Assembly: GCF_023283825.1 (NCBI RefSeq)
Contig: NZ_JAKILD010000001.1
Span: 124,001 to 188,000, forward strand
Length of the DNA: 64,000 nucleotides
Origin: Shewanella olleyana
GTDB lineage: Bacteria; Pseudomonadota; Gammaproteobacteria; Enterobacterales; Shewanellaceae
Direction of reading: 5' to 3'
Below the pieces are notes generated by a model. That model was not told the origin of the DNA. It searched no databases and worked only from the letters and a program-made list of their open reading frames with translations. The position numbers and the translations under genes were made by a program. Of this stretch, positions 27,285 through 36,892 are shown one piece after another. Position 1 is the stretch's first letter. The number at the start of each line of letters is the position of its first letter.

Positions 27285-28169
27285 ATGTTAGAGAATCTGT
27301 TGCCTTTTGACAGTCATTACTTAGATCGTAATGGCAATAAATTACATTACGTCAACGAAGGTCAAGGCGAGCCAGTAGTGATGGTTCACGGTAACCCAAG
27401 TTGGAGTTATTACTATCGTAATCTGGTGAGTGCGTTAAGCCCAACTCATCAATGTATCGTACCAGATCACATTGGTTGTGGATTATCGGATAAACCTGAT
27501 GATCCTCAGTACGATTACACATTAAAAAATCGTATTGATGATTTAGAGGCTTTGCTTGATCATCTTGATGTTAAAGAAAACATTACCCTAGTAGTACACG
27601 ACTGGGGTGGAATGATCGGCATGGGTTATGCTGCTCGCTACCCAGAGCGCATCAAACGTTTAGTCTTTTTAAATACTGCGGCATTCCATTTACCTGAGAC
27701 TAAATCATTCCCGTGGGCATTATGGGTTTGTCGTGAAACGATTTTAGGGACGTTTTTAGTGAGAGGCTTTAATGCATTCTCTTCTATTGCATCGTATGTA
27801 GGTGTTAAACGTAAACCTATGGATAAGGAAGTGCGTGAAGCGTATGTGGCTCCATTTAATAACTGGAAAAACCGCATTTCAACGTTACGCTTTGTGCAGG
27901 ACATTCCATTAAAGCCTGAAGATCGTAATTACGATTTAGTATCAGAAATTGGCGATAGTTTAGCTAAGTTTCAAGATGTACCAACATTGATTTGTTGGGG
28001 CTTACAGGACTTTGTGTTCGACAAACACTTTTTAGCAAAGTGGCGTCAACATATGCCACACGCACAAGTGCGTGAGTTTGATGACTGTGGTCATTACATT
28101 CTTGAAGATGCCAGCGAAGATGTGATTGGTCTCATTCAACACTTTATGGCTGAACAACCTAAAAGCTAA
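27285..28169 (+). CDS. oleB: OleB, beta-lactone decarboxylase of the alpha/beta-hydrolase fold
   Basis: This 294-residue protein resembles haloalkane dehalogenases. It has the HGNPSWSYYYRNLV oxyanion segment, the nucleophile elbow VVHDWGGMIGMG with aspartate in place of serine, and the C-terminal catalytic histidine in DDCGHYILEDA. OleB releases carbon dioxide from the cis-beta-lactone to give the final cis-olefin. AGGA lies six bases before the ATG. It sits 49 bp after oleA. Confidence 0.93.
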   Translation: MLENLLPFDSHYLDRNGNKLHYVNEGQGEPVVMVHGNPSWSYYYRNLVSALSPTHQCIVPDHIGCGLSDKPDDPQYDYTLKNRIDDLEALLDHLDVKENITLVVHDWGGMIGMGYAARYPERIKRLVFLNTAAFHLPETKSFPWALWVCRETILGTFLVRGFNAFSSIASYVGVKRKPMDKEVREAYVAPFNNWKNRISTLRFVQDIPLKPEDRNYDLVSEIGDSLAKFQDVPTLICWGLQDFVFDKHFLAKWRQHMPHAQVREFDDCGHYILEDASEDVIGLIQHFMAEQPKS

Positions 28170-28192
28170 TTGTGTTAATGAAGAACAAGATT

Positions 28193-28215
28193 AAGGGCAT
28201 TATTTTAATGCCCTT
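28193..28215 (+). terminator. Hairpin with T-tract between oleB and oleC
   Basis: AAGGGCATTA and TAATGCCCTT form a 10-bp stem around TTT, followed by TTTATTTT. It looks like a genuine intrinsic terminator, although it is inside the ole cluster. It may make oleCD partly independent of oleAB. Confidence 0.7.
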
Positions 28216-28337
28216 TTTATTTTCTCAGTTTTTATTAGATTGATTCAATTTAAGTAAAGCTTAAAGGCATTCAAAGCTTCATTAACACTAGCGCTCAATT
28301 ACTACTAACGCTCATTAAAAGCGATGACATTACTATT

Positions 28338-29999
28338 ATGACTAAACCATCAGCTAACATTTGTCGTCATCTACAACACGCTGCAACGCATACTCCAAAT
28401 GAAATCGCCGTAGCGGTGCAAACGGCAAAGTCATCTTCACTTTCTTATCAAGAAATTAATTTTGCGGATCTGCATTTTCAATCCGATGACATAGCTTACC
28501 GCTTAAATGACTATGGCATTAAAGCGGGAATGAAAGCGGTGTTAATGGTCACCCCAAGCATAGATTTCTTTGTGCTCACATTTGCTTTGTTTAAAGCTGG
28601 CGTTATTCCCATTTTGGTTGATCCAGGTATGGGGGTTAACAACCTCAAACAGTGTTTTGAAGAAGCTAAACCAGATGTGTTTATTGGTATACCCAAAGCG
28701 CATATTGCCCGCAGAGTATTAGGTTGGGGAAAGTCATCTGTTACTCATTACTTAAATGTCGGTGGTAGTCGCATACAGCGCTGGTTGTCTGGTGCAAAGA
28801 GCATTGATCAGCTACCCAAGGACAGTGTTGCCTCTTCGTATCCAATGCAATTACTTGAAACGGATGAGATAGCGGCAATTTTGTTTACCAGTGGTAGTAC
28901 AGGTACACCAAAAGGTGTGGTGTATAGCCATGGAATGTTTGAAGCGCAAATTCAGGCGTTAAAGCATGATTACGGTATTACACCGGGCGAGCGTGACTTA
29001 GCCACATTCCCGTTGTTTTCATTATTTGGCCCAGCACTTGGGATGGCTTCTATTGTGCCCGCTATGGATGCCAGTAAACCTATCACGGCCAATCCTGATT
29101 ACTTATTTGCCGCGATAGAAAAGTATCAATGCTCGAATATGTTCGTTAACCCAGCTTTACTTGAGCGACTAGGTCAAGCTGGTGAGCAAACAAGCCATAA
29201 ATTAACCAGTGTCAAACGTGTTATCTCAGCAGGCGCGCCAGCCACCATTTCGTCAATTAAGCTTTTTAGTCAAATGCTTTCTCCTGGTGTTGAAGTGTTA
29301 AACTCATACGGTGCAACTGAGTCTTTACCAATAAGCATGATGCCAAGTTCAGCTTTATTTGACACCACCCAAGCCACAGATAACGGCAAAGGCATTTGTG
29401 TTGGGCACCCAATTGAAGGGGTTGATATCGCAATCATTGATATCACTGAAGAGGTGATTAATCAGTGGGATGATTCATTAAGCTTAAACCATGGTGAAAT
29501 TGGCGAAATAGTTGTTAAAGGTCCTATGGTAAGTCGTAGTTATTACCATCGTGACAGCGCAACAGCTGCTGCTAAAATTTCTGAAAGAAAACATTCTGTG
29601 CGTCATAGAATGGGCGATGTTGGCTATCTTGATAGTGAAGGTAAGCTATGGATGTGTGGCCGTAAAGCACACCGAGTAGATAGTGATAAACGTTACTTTT
29701 CTATCCCATGTGAGCGGGTATTTAACACTCATCCACAGGTAAAACGTTCAGCGCTTGTTGCAATTGAAGTGAACGGTAAAACTGTGCCGTTATTATGTGT
29801 TGAGCTTAAAAAAGGAGTTGTTTGCTCAACCAGTAAAATTTTATATCAAGAGCTACTGGACATTGCTGACAATCACGAGCATACCAAAGGAATACATCGT
29901 TTTTTAATCCATCCAGATTTTCCTGTTGATGTACGCCATAACGCTAAAATATTCCGTGAAAAGCTCAGTGTATGGGCCCAAAAGCAGTGGAAAGAATAA
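28338..29999 (+). CDS. oleC: OleC, ATP-dependent beta-lactone synthetase
   Basis: This 553-residue member of the acyl-AMP-forming superfamily carries the P-loop-like [26 protein letters not shown] and [20 protein letters not shown] signatures, with the hinge region near CGRKAHRV. OleC converts the 2-alkyl-3-hydroxy acid made by OleA and OleD into a cis-beta-lactone. It is preceded by a 168-bp gap that contains a terminator-like hairpin. Confidence 0.93.
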   Translation: MTKPSANICRHLQHAATHTPNEIAVAVQTAKSSSLSYQEINFADLHFQSDDIAYRLNDYGIKAGMKAVLMVTPSIDFFVLTFALFKAGVIPILVDPGMGVNNLKQCFEEAKPDVFIGIPKAHIARRVLGWGKSSVTHYLNVGGSRIQRWLSGAKSIDQLPKDSVASSYPMQLLETDEIAAILFTSGSTGTPKGVVYSHGMFEAQIQALKHDYGITPGERDLATFPLFSLFGPALGMASIVPAMDASKPITANPDYLFAAIEKYQCSNMFVNPALLERLGQAGEQTSHKLTSVKRVISAGAPATISSIKLFSQMLSPGVEVLNSYGATESLPISMMPSSALFDTTQATDNGKGICVGHPIEGVDIAIIDITEEVINQWDDSLSLNHGEIGEIVVKGPMVSRSYYHRDSATAAAKISERKHSVRHRMGDVGYLDSEGKLWMCGRKAHRVDSDKRYFSIPCERVFNTHPQVKRSALVAIEVNGKTVPLLCVELKKGVVCSTSKILYQELLDIADNHEHTKGIHRFLIHPDFPVDVRHNAKIFREKLSVWAQKQWKE

Positions 30000-30056
30000 A
30001 TTGTGTTTGCAACAAACAATACCAATTTGCTAAATGCCAATTAGAAGAGTCAATTA

Positions 30057-31097
30057 ATGTTTGAAGATTTATTAGTACAAGAACAACAAGCGCTAATCGC
30101 GCTTAAACCTGTGGTGAATAAAGTTTTTGTTACAGGTGCAGGCGGCTTCTTAGGTAAAACGATATGCAAAAGACTCCGCGCAGCGAATATCGAAGTCGTG
30201 GGCTTTGCACGTGGCAGTTATCCTGATTTATCTGACATGGGGGTGACCATGTTTCAAGGGGATATTGCTGATTACGATAGCTTATTCAATGCGATGCAAG
30301 AATGTGATTTAGTTTTTCATGTTGCCTCTAAAGCGGGGGTTTGGGGCAGTAGAGACAGTTACTTTGAACCCAATGTTAATGGTACAGCCAATATCATTAG
30401 AGCTTGTAAACAGCTGAACATCGAACGTTTAGTCTACACCAGTACCCCAAGTGTGACTTTTGCAGGTGAAGATGAAGCTGGGATTGATGAGTCTGCGCCG
30501 TATGCGGATAAGTTTCTGAATTATTATGGTCATTCAAAAGCAATTGCTGAAAAAATGGTGTTAGATGCCAATAGTGAAGCGCTTAAAACGACGGCGTTAA
30601 GACCGCATTTAATTTGGGGCCCTGAAGATCCTCATCTAGTCCCTCGCGTGATTGAGCGAGCTAAAATAGGTAAGTTAAAGTTAGTCGGCAAGCAAGATAA
30701 ATTAGTCGATACCATTTATGTGGATAACGCAGCTTATGCGCACATATTAGCAGCAGTAGATTTATCGAAGACTGCCAATGCTGCCGGTAAAGCGTATTTT
30801 TTGAGTAATGATGAACCCATCACCATGGCGTCGATGCTAAATAAAATCCTCGCTTGTGTTGATATCGCGCCTGTCACTAAACGAGTACCTGCTGGGGTTG
30901 CTTATACTGCAGGGGTTATTTTAGAGTCAGTTTATGGACTATTGAAAAAACAACAAGAACCTATCATGACGCGCTTTGTCGCCCGTCAGCTATCTACCTG
31001 TCATTATTTTGATATTAGCGCTGCAAAACAAGATTTTGGCTATCAAGCCTTGATCAACATAGATGAAGGGATGCAGCGATTAAAACAATCTCTCTAA
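30057..31097 (+). CDS. oleD: OleD, NAD(P)H-dependent 2-alkyl-3-ketoacid reductase
   Basis: This 346-residue extended short-chain dehydrogenase has the cofactor-binding motif VTGAGGFLGKTI near residue 25 and the catalytic YYGHSKAIAEK (YxxxK). It belongs to the 3-beta-HSD branch, as expected for OleD. It reduces the beta-keto acid from OleA to the hydroxy acid used by OleC. It starts 57 bp after oleC and ends the cluster. Confidence 0.92.
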   Translation: MFEDLLVQEQQALIALKPVVNKVFVTGAGGFLGKTICKRLRAANIEVVGFARGSYPDLSDMGVTMFQGDIADYDSLFNAMQECDLVFHVASKAGVWGSRDSYFEPNVNGTANIIRACKQLNIERLVYTSTPSVTFAGEDEAGIDESAPYADKFLNYYGHSKAIAEKMVLDANSEALKTTALRPHLIWGPEDPHLVPRVIERAKIGKLKLVGKQDKLVDTIYVDNAAYAHILAAVDLSKTANAAGKAYFLSNDEPITMASMLNKILACVDIAPVTKRVPAGVAYTAGVILESVYGLLKKQQEPIMTRFVARQLSTCHYFDISAAKQDFGYQALINIDEGMQRLKQSL

Positions 31098-31140
31098 AAC
31101 TTTAGTGAGTCGTTAAAGTGAATAAGTAAAACAACAGGTT

Positions 31141-31692
31141 TTATTTATCGATAGACTTAATAAATCTACAAGGATTGCCGGCATACACTCCATTGCCGGC
31201 AATATCTTTTGTCACCACACTACCAGCACCAATTACCGCTTTATCACCGATTGAAATCCCTGGCAGTATTGAAACATTCCCACCTAACCAGACATCATCG
31301 CCAATAGTAATGGGTTTACCAAATTCAGTAGAGCGCCTTTCAATTGCATCAATAGGATGAGTTGCAGTTGATATCATCACATTGGGACCAAACATAACAT
31401 TGTTACCAATTTTTACTTAGCAAACATCGAGTATCACTAGGTTATGATTTGCATAAAAGTTATCACCAATGTCGGTGTTAACACCGTAATCGCAGAAAAA
31501 ATTAGCTTCGATATGACACTTGCCTTTAGGTGATATTAGTTTTTCTAAGATCTGGTTGCGTCTATCTGATTCTGATGGACAAAGCTGATTAAACTTATGA
31601 CACAACTTTTTAGCCTTGGCTCGTAACTCAAGCAACTCTGGCTCCCAAGCATCATAAGCGAGGCCAGCTAACATCTTTTCTTTTTCAGTCAT
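31141..31692 (-). pseudogene. Maltose/galactoside O-acetyltransferase broken by one nonsense codon
   Basis: The minus strand from the ATG at 31692 reads MTEKEKMLAGLAYDAWEPEL to NLVILDVC, then meets TAA at 31417-31419. It continues in the same frame with VKIGNNVMFGPNVMISTATH up to VYAGNPCRFIKSIDK and a normal stop. Both parts align with a single Maa/LacA-type hexapeptide acetyltransferase (about 183 residues); the stop replaces a residue that is usually Lys or Glu. No frameshift is needed. It is either a young pseudogene, a read-through gene, or a sequencing error. The left-handed beta-helix hexapeptides and the catalytic His (TATHP) remain intact. Confidence 0.85.
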
Positions 31693-31944
31693 ATCAGATC
31701 CAATTTTTCATTATGAGATGGTCATTAATTTTTCTATATTAGTTTTCTTGGTCATTTTATACATTTGCTTTCTAGATTAGCTTTGTACTTTTATAGTTTA
31801 GCTGCTCATGAAGTGTATAAAAGAAAGCTTATTTCCAGTAGACCAAAGTCGGCTATATCTTGCCAATATACACTAGCTAAATAAGCAATAACTTGATGCC
31901 TAACAATATTGAATATTTGGCTGTTTTTAATACAGGGAACACAA

Positions 31945-32427
31945 ATGACAAAGCGACTGACATTACTATTACCGATGAAACTTTACTTAATCATATTTAC
32001 AATTTCTGTGAGTAGTTTTGTCACTGCAGTTGAGGATGAAAGCCAAGTCGGACAATTGCAAAGTTCATTGAAAAATCCATTGATAGGTAGTTGGGAGCTG
32101 ATTTCTGGAGAATATTTGAATGATAAAAATCAGTGGGTCGATTATCAAGGGTTAAACCTTGAAGCCATTAAAGTCATATCAAACAAGCACTTTAGCTTCA
32201 CGACAATCAAGAATAACTCAGGGGTAAAAGAGTTTTGGGCTGCTGGAACAGGGAGTTATCAATTAACAGAACAGCATTATATCGAGTTTCCAACATTGAA
32301 CTCATTTAATGTAAAAGAGGGCGGAAGCTTTACGTTTTCATATCAAATCATAGGTAATGAATGGCATACCAAGCGATATGAAGGCGGAGAGTTAGCAGAA
32401 AAAGAAATCTGGAAAAGGCTGCGCTGA
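31945..32427 (+). CDS. Secreted lipocalin-like protein
   Basis: This protein has about 160 residues with an N-terminal hydrophobic signal segment (LYLIIFTISVSSFVTAVE). The mature part starts LIGSWELISGEYLND and ends GNEWHTKRYEGGELAEKEIW, the usual start and end of lipocalin-like (DUF1579/DUF4488-type) small beta-barrels. The function is unknown. The ATG at 31945 has AGGGA upstream; an in-frame codon at 31909 would extend it. The 3' end is duplicated at 32861-32968. Confidence 0.65.
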   Translation: MTKRLTLLLPMKLYLIIFTISVSSFVTAVEDESQVGQLQSSLKNPLIGSWELISGEYLNDKNQWVDYQGLNLEAIKVISNKHFSFTTIKNNSGVKEFWAAGTGSYQLTEQHYIEFPTLNSFNVKEGGSFTFSYQIIGNEWHTKRYEGGELAEKEIWKRLR

Positions 32428-32479
32428 TACTAATAAAAGTTAAACCCGCCCAGTTCCCTAAGCGGATGTAACTTTGAAT

Positions 32480-32668
32480 TTATGCAGCATCTGATATGAG
32501 TACAACTTCTTTAGGGAAAAGTTGATTGATCATAAAAGTTGATGAACAGCAATCACAACTATATTTATCGAAGTCTTTAAACTTGAAGTGTTTTTCAAGG
32601 AATGTTCTATGTAATTTATTGATGCCAGTTGCTTTCTTACAATGAGGGCACGTCTTAATGTGAGTCAT
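32480..32668 (-). CDS. Small zinc-ribbon protein
   Basis: This 62-residue protein (from ATG 32668, with AAAGGG upstream) has two cysteine pairs, CPHCKK near residue 7 and CDCC about 30 residues later, probably a zinc ribbon. The rest is basic and aromatic (LEKHFKFKDFDKY). The function is unknown; it lies between the lipocalin-like gene and the broken copy of that gene's 3' end. Confidence 0.6.
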   Translation of the reverse strand: MTHIKTCPHCKKATGINKLHRTFLEKHFKFKDFDKYSCDCCSSTFMINQLFPKEVVLISDAA

Positions 32669-32860
32669 GTTAACCCTTTGATAGTCTCGGATAACCATAA
32701 TAAAACTAATATTAATTTATTTTTTTGGTCACACAAACATTTGGTTCAGTATTTTGACCTACTTCAAATTGATGTTATTTAAAGCTTGAATTTACATTTT
32801 TTAATTAACTTGGTTGATGAGTTTTTGTTGTAATACTGCGTAATTAATGTTCTTGCATAG

Positions 32861-32968
32861 GGTGGAAGTTTTAAGTTTTCATATCAAATCATAGGTAATG
32901 AATTACACACCAAGCGAAATGAAGGCGGAGAGTTAGCAGAAAAAGAAATCTGGAAAAGGTTGGAATGA
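32861..32968 (+). pseudogene. Truncated duplicate of the lipocalin-like gene's 3' end
   Basis: These 108 bp translate to GGSFKFSYQIIGNELHTKRN, then EGGELAEKEIWKRLE and a stop. They match the last 36 codons of the gene at 31945-32427 with only a few changes. No start codon or upstream part of the gene is present. It is the remnant of a second copy, perhaps left after recombination around the zinc-ribbon gene. Confidence 0.85.
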
Positions 32969-33119
32969 CGTACCCTACAGCTCAATTGTAACACTTGATT
33001 TACGTTATGTTTGTATATAAAAACAGCGCCAAGTGTTGGCTAAATGATTAAGCTCTGTATCTTAAATTCGTACTCGCTAATTAAATATTACTCTAACGAA
33101 TAGTGAGCAGGGAGAGCAG

Positions 33120-34301
33120 ATGCAACAACAATGGAATTTAGCCACTCTAGCGATTCATGGTGGACATAAAAAGGAAGAATTTGGGGCGTTAGTAACGCCA
33201 CTGTATCAAAGTGCCACTTTTGTCTTTGATAATGCAGAGCAGGGAGGCAGGAGGTTTGCAGGTGACGAGCCGGGGTATATGTATACCCGACTCGGTAATC
33301 CAACGACCGATGAGCTAGAGCGAAAAATGGCAATGCTTGAAGGCGCGGAAGCTGCAGCAGCTTGTGCATCCGGAATGGCTGCAGTGTCTTCGGCATTAAT
33401 GACACACCTAGAAGCGGGCGATCACCTCATTGCGTCTAACGCTCTTTACGGTTGTACTTTTGCTTTATTAGGTACGCAACTAAAACGCTTTGGTATAGAC
33501 ACTACATTTGTCGATTTTAGCGACACGTTAGCAATAGAAGCGGCAGTTCAGCCAAATACCAAATTGATTTTTTGTGAAACGCCAGTTAACCCACATTTAC
33601 AGGTTTTTGATTTAGCGGCTATTGTCGATATTTCAAAGCGCAATGGTTTGATTAGTATTGTCGATAACACCTTTATGACTCCACTTCTTCAACAGCCATT
33701 GTTAATGGGTATTGATATGGTGATCCACAGTGCGACTAAGTACCTCAATGGTCATGGGGATGTTATCGCTGGGATCGTATGTGGCCGTGAAGAACATATT
33801 ACTAGAGTTAAATTCGAGATTTTAAAAGACTTTGGTGGCGTGATTTCTCCTCATGATGCATGGCTAATTCTTAGAGGTTTAAAAACATTAGATGTTAGGT
33901 TAACTCGCCATTGTGATAATGCAGAATTGATAGCCCGTTATCTTGAAAAACATCCAAAAATTAAACAAGTATTTTATCCAGGTCTAGAATCTCACCAGGG
34001 TTATTCTTACATAGGTAAACAAATGAAGCGCGCTGGTGGGGTGATGGCATTTGAGCTAAATGCTGATAAACAAGCCGCTATAAAATTCGTCAACAGTTTA
34101 ACGCTGTTTACAATCGCTGTGAGCCTTGGGGATGCAGAATCGCTAGTACAACATCCGGCCTCAATGACACATTCTCCATATACACCAGAGGCAAGAGCAG
34201 AAGCTGGTATCACTGATAACTTGTTAAGAATATCTGTCGGACTTGAAAGTGTTGAAGATTTAATTGCGGATATTGAACAGGCGTTAAATAGGAACGTTTA
34301 G
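33120..34301 (+). CDS. megL: Methionine gamma-lyase (PLP enzyme)
   Basis: This 393-residue enzyme is of the Cys/Met-metabolism PLP family. The PLP lysine lies in HSATKYLNGHGDV near residue 208. The YGCTFAL segment near residue 112 carries the cysteine diagnostic of methionine gamma-lyase rather than cystathionine lyases. YTRLGNPT and CASGMAAVSSAL also match. It converts methionine to methanethiol, ammonia and 2-oxobutanoate. GGGAG stands five bases before the ATG. It is monocistronic. Confidence 0.9.
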   Translation: MQQQWNLATLAIHGGHKKEEFGALVTPLYQSATFVFDNAEQGGRRFAGDEPGYMYTRLGNPTTDELERKMAMLEGAEAAAACASGMAAVSSALMTHLEAGDHLIASNALYGCTFALLGTQLKRFGIDTTFVDFSDTLAIEAAVQPNTKLIFCETPVNPHLQVFDLAAIVDISKRNGLISIVDNTFMTPLLQQPLLMGIDMVIHSATKYLNGHGDVIAGIVCGREEHITRVKFEILKDFGGVISPHDAWLILRGLKTLDVRLTRHCDNAELIARYLEKHPKIKQVFYPGLESHQGYSYIGKQMKRAGGVMAFELNADKQAAIKFVNSLTLFTIAVSLGDAESLVQHPASMTHSPYTPEARAEAGITDNLLRISVGLESVEDLIADIEQALNRNV

Positions 34302-34304
34302 TCA

Positions 34305-34330
34305 TTAAAAAAGCCCACAATTGTGGGCTT
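34305..34330 (-). terminator. Terminator for the minus-strand lap operon
   Basis: AAGCCCACAA and TTGTGGGCTT form a perfect palindromic stem. The T-tract (AAAAAA on the plus strand at 34307-34312) is on the minus-strand side, so it chiefly ends the lapG-lapD transcript and less well that of megL. Confidence 0.75.
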
Positions 34331-34363
34331 AATGCGTGTTGACTATGACATTTTCAAATAAAA

Positions 34364-34807
34364 TTAATTACCCGAGATAGTGCCGTCGCCACCACCAGAG
34401 CCACCACCAAAACCAATTACACCAGGCGCTGGCGCTGAACCGAATGCACCACCACCTGCAGTTTGAGTTTCTTCAACGGCTTGTGCCACGATCGAAGGGT
34501 CAACACCGTTAGCCAATGCAATCGCTAAAATGTCATCTGCATCCATTCCTGAAGCAGCAGCGGCTGCCAGTACTTGCCTTTGCATTTCTTCATTACCATC
34601 AGTTGCCTGAATAGCTAAAGCTAAAATATCAGCAGCATCTTCAGGAGACGCATTGAACTGATTTAAGGCGAAATTTGCTAAAGAGATACCTTCATTATTT
34701 GCTTGTGTAAGACCGTCAATGAAATCTGTTTCACTCATTGCTGCAATTCCATTACTCGATACCATGGCTGATAACAGTAGGAAAGTAACCTTAATGTTAC
34801 GCATCAT
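34364..34807 (-). CDS. Small secreted Ala/Gly-rich protein coupled to lapD
   Basis: This 147-residue protein has a signal peptide (VTFLLLSAMVSSNGIAAMS). A helical alanine-rich middle follows, with two similar blocks ending in DAADILALAIQATDGNEEMQ and DADDILAIALANGVDPSIV. The C-terminal tail is glycine-rich (GFGGGSGGGDGTISGN). I do not recognise a family. Its ATG overlaps the lapD stop codon (ATGA), so it is translationally coupled to the LapG/LapD system. It may be a periplasmic or exported partner of that system, but there is no direct evidence. Confidence 0.72.
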   Translation of the reverse strand: MMRNIKVTFLLLSAMVSSNGIAAMSETDFIDGLTQANNEGISLANFALNQFNASPEDAADILALAIQATDGNEEMQRQVLAAAAASGMDADDILAIALANGVDPSIVAQAVEETQTAGGGAFGSAPAPGVIGFGGGSGGGDGTISGN

Positions 34808-36879
34808 TTTTCCTTAATTTGTGGCGAAGGATTAAACTTATTAATTAAAAGTATAGTGTGTAAAGCATCATTTTTGGAAGAGATAATAGTATTAAAGTTA
34901 GCCACAGGGTAGAGCCCGTTGCCTTGCAAACCATCAATATTCATTTGTAAACAGTGAGTTGAAATCGATAAATTCTCTACATGCGGTGCTATTATCTTAA
35001 TTCCTATACCATGACAAATTTGGGTAATTGTCTGCACGAAAAAGCGAGTATCAGCTTGATTAAGATCTCTGATATAACTTCCATCAAGCTTAATGTAATC
35101 AATATCTAAATTACGGATATATGAAAACGTGCTTAAATTTGCCCCAAATCTTTCAAGGGTAATTTCTAAACCTGCAGCTTTGGCTGCGGTAATAAATCGT
35201 TTTGTAGACGTAATGGCTGCGATAGCAGCAGACTCATTTATTTCTAATATAATTTCTGGCAATTCAGATCTTTGTTGTTGGTAATTTTCCATTAACCATG
35301 CTGTAAAGCTCTCATCATGTATCACATTGTTGCTTATATTAATGGCAACTTTGGTTTGCTTCACTTTTAATAACTTGTTGAATATAAAACTGACAACGGC
35401 TTTTTCCAATTCGACAGAAAGACCTAACCTTTCAGCCATGGCAAAAACATCAGGGGTTGAAAACAACTCGTCACCTAATTTAAATCGAACAAAGGTTTCG
35501 ACATACAACAATTGTTGTTCATTATCGATTATTGGCTGCAGCATTAGGTCGAAAATATTATCTAATTCATTAAAGTGACTCGTCGCACTTTTCTCTAGAC
35601 CACCTTCATTATGCTCAATAAATTGCTTCAGTATGGCTAACCACTGAAGTCTTGAGTGACTTTGCTGTGATGATTCACAAATTGGGTTATTAGGCTTAAG
35701 GAAGTATTCTTGGGTTGCTATATTGGTATCACAGCGCTGAATAGTTTCCGGAAAGGTTTCGTCCAGCTGGACCATAGTCATAATTTGCTTGGCAAAATCT
35801 TGGGGATAATGGTCATTACTTGCAACACTAATAGCTTCATTAAGAAGATTATCTAACTTGCTTGCTTGCTCACTAGATAATAAAGATAGAATCACAAATT
35901 CAGAACCTGAAATGCGATATAAGGTACTTTCATCAAAAGGAGTAACTTGAGTTTTGAACAAATTGGCAGCCCAGAGTATGTAGCTATCGCCAGCACTATA
36001 ACCTTGAGTATCGTTTATTTCCTGTAAGGAGCTCATTGATATCAAGTTTAAATATAAATATGTACCAGTTTCAGCCGCCTCTACTTTTAAAGAATCAAAC
36101 TTTTGTAAAAGTGCTCTTCTGTTAGGTAATTCAGTATGAGAGTCGATATACACCTGTTTAGATAGTGATTCGGCATGCTTAGTTTGTTCATCAAAACTTT
36201 GTTTTATGTTTGATACCATCTTATTTAATGCATTCACAACAGCACGTAACTCTGTTGTGAATGGAACGTCTGGGTTGATGTTATATTGCTTACTAGCTAC
36301 AGCATTAGCTTGTGTTTCTATTTTTCGAAGTGGAGTTAAAACCGCTTTGAGAATGAGATAGCCTAGGAGAAGCGCGCCAATAAGTTGAAATAAACTTAGC
36401 CACAATACTTTTTGGCTGTGTTGCCACAGTGTAAAGTTTGCTGCACCGACATTGGACTGCACTGCAAGTTTACCTGCAATAACCCATCCATTAGATACCT
36501 CACTGATCATTTCTGGTGGCGTTAAGGTGAACAATTGAGTAAACCAGTTTGGTACGTTTATTGTGCTGGTTTGGTTTTGCCGAGAAAATTTTAATTCACC
36601 ATTAAGATCGGTGAACTTGATGTATTGATAATAGCCTGAATCAAATATGGCGTTGGTCATTGTTTTAGCAATAACAAGGTTTTCTTCATCCATATAGGGG
36701 GAAATAGATAAACCTAAATTGTGAGCAGCATCTTGAGCGTGAGACGCCAACTGTTCATCAAGGTACACTTGCATATTATTTATATTAATAATAGTTGAGG
36801 CGAAAAAACTGAAAGTGACTAAACACGTAATTAGTAAATATAATTGCGCTTTCAGTGAAAAGCCTTTTGTTAATTTCAC
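34804..36879 (-). CDS. lapD: LapD-type c-di-GMP receptor with degenerate GGDEF and EAL domains
   Basis: This inner-membrane protein has 691 residues from the GTG at 36879, with AGGAG six bases upstream; an in-frame TTG at 36909 lacks such a site. A first helix (AQLYLLITCLVTFSFFAST) is followed by a LapD/MoxY-type periplasmic domain to about residue 160. After a second helix and a HAMP region come a GGDEF domain whose signature is degenerate (RISGSEF) and an EAL domain whose EAL motif is changed to ETF. Such proteins bind c-di-GMP without making or degrading it and sequester the protease LapG at high c-di-GMP. The lapG gene is directly upstream. Confidence 0.9.
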   Translation of the reverse strand: MKLTKGFSLKAQLYLLITCLVTFSFFASTIININNMQVYLDEQLASHAQDAAHNLGLSISPYMDEENLVIAKTMTNAIFDSGYYQYIKFTDLNGELKFSRQNQTSTINVPNWFTQLFTLTPPEMISEVSNGWVIAGKLAVQSNVGAANFTLWQHSQKVLWLSLFQLIGALLLGYLILKAVLTPLRKIETQANAVASKQYNINPDVPFTTELRAVVNALNKMVSNIKQSFDEQTKHAESLSKQVYIDSHTELPNRRALLQKFDSLKVEAAETGTYLYLNLISMSSLQEINDTQGYSAGDSYILWAANLFKTQVTPFDESTLYRISGSEFVILSLLSSEQASKLDNLLNEAISVASNDHYPQDFAKQIMTMVQLDETFPETIQRCDTNIATQEYFLKPNNPICESSQQSHSRLQWLAILKQFIEHNEGGLEKSATSHFNELDNIFDLMLQPIIDNEQQLLYVETFVRFKLGDELFSTPDVFAMAERLGLSVELEKAVVSFIFNKLLKVKQTKVAINISNNVIHDESFTAWLMENYQQQRSELPEIILEINESAAIAAITSTKRFITAAKAAGLEITLERFGANLSTFSYIRNLDIDYIKLDGSYIRDLNQADTRFFVQTITQICHGIGIKIIAPHVENLSISTHCLQMNIDGLQGNGLYPVANFNTIISSKNDALHTILLINKFNPSPQIKEK

Positions 36880-36892
36880 AATACCACTCCTG

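Noticed and set aside
31098..31140. Hairpin after oleD (ACTTTA ... TAAAGT)
   Set aside because: The stem is short and AT-only with no T-tract, so it is not convincing as a terminator.
33088..33405. Minus-strand 105-codon frame over the start of megL
   Set aside because: It lies antisense to the strongly conserved N-terminus of methionine gamma-lyase.
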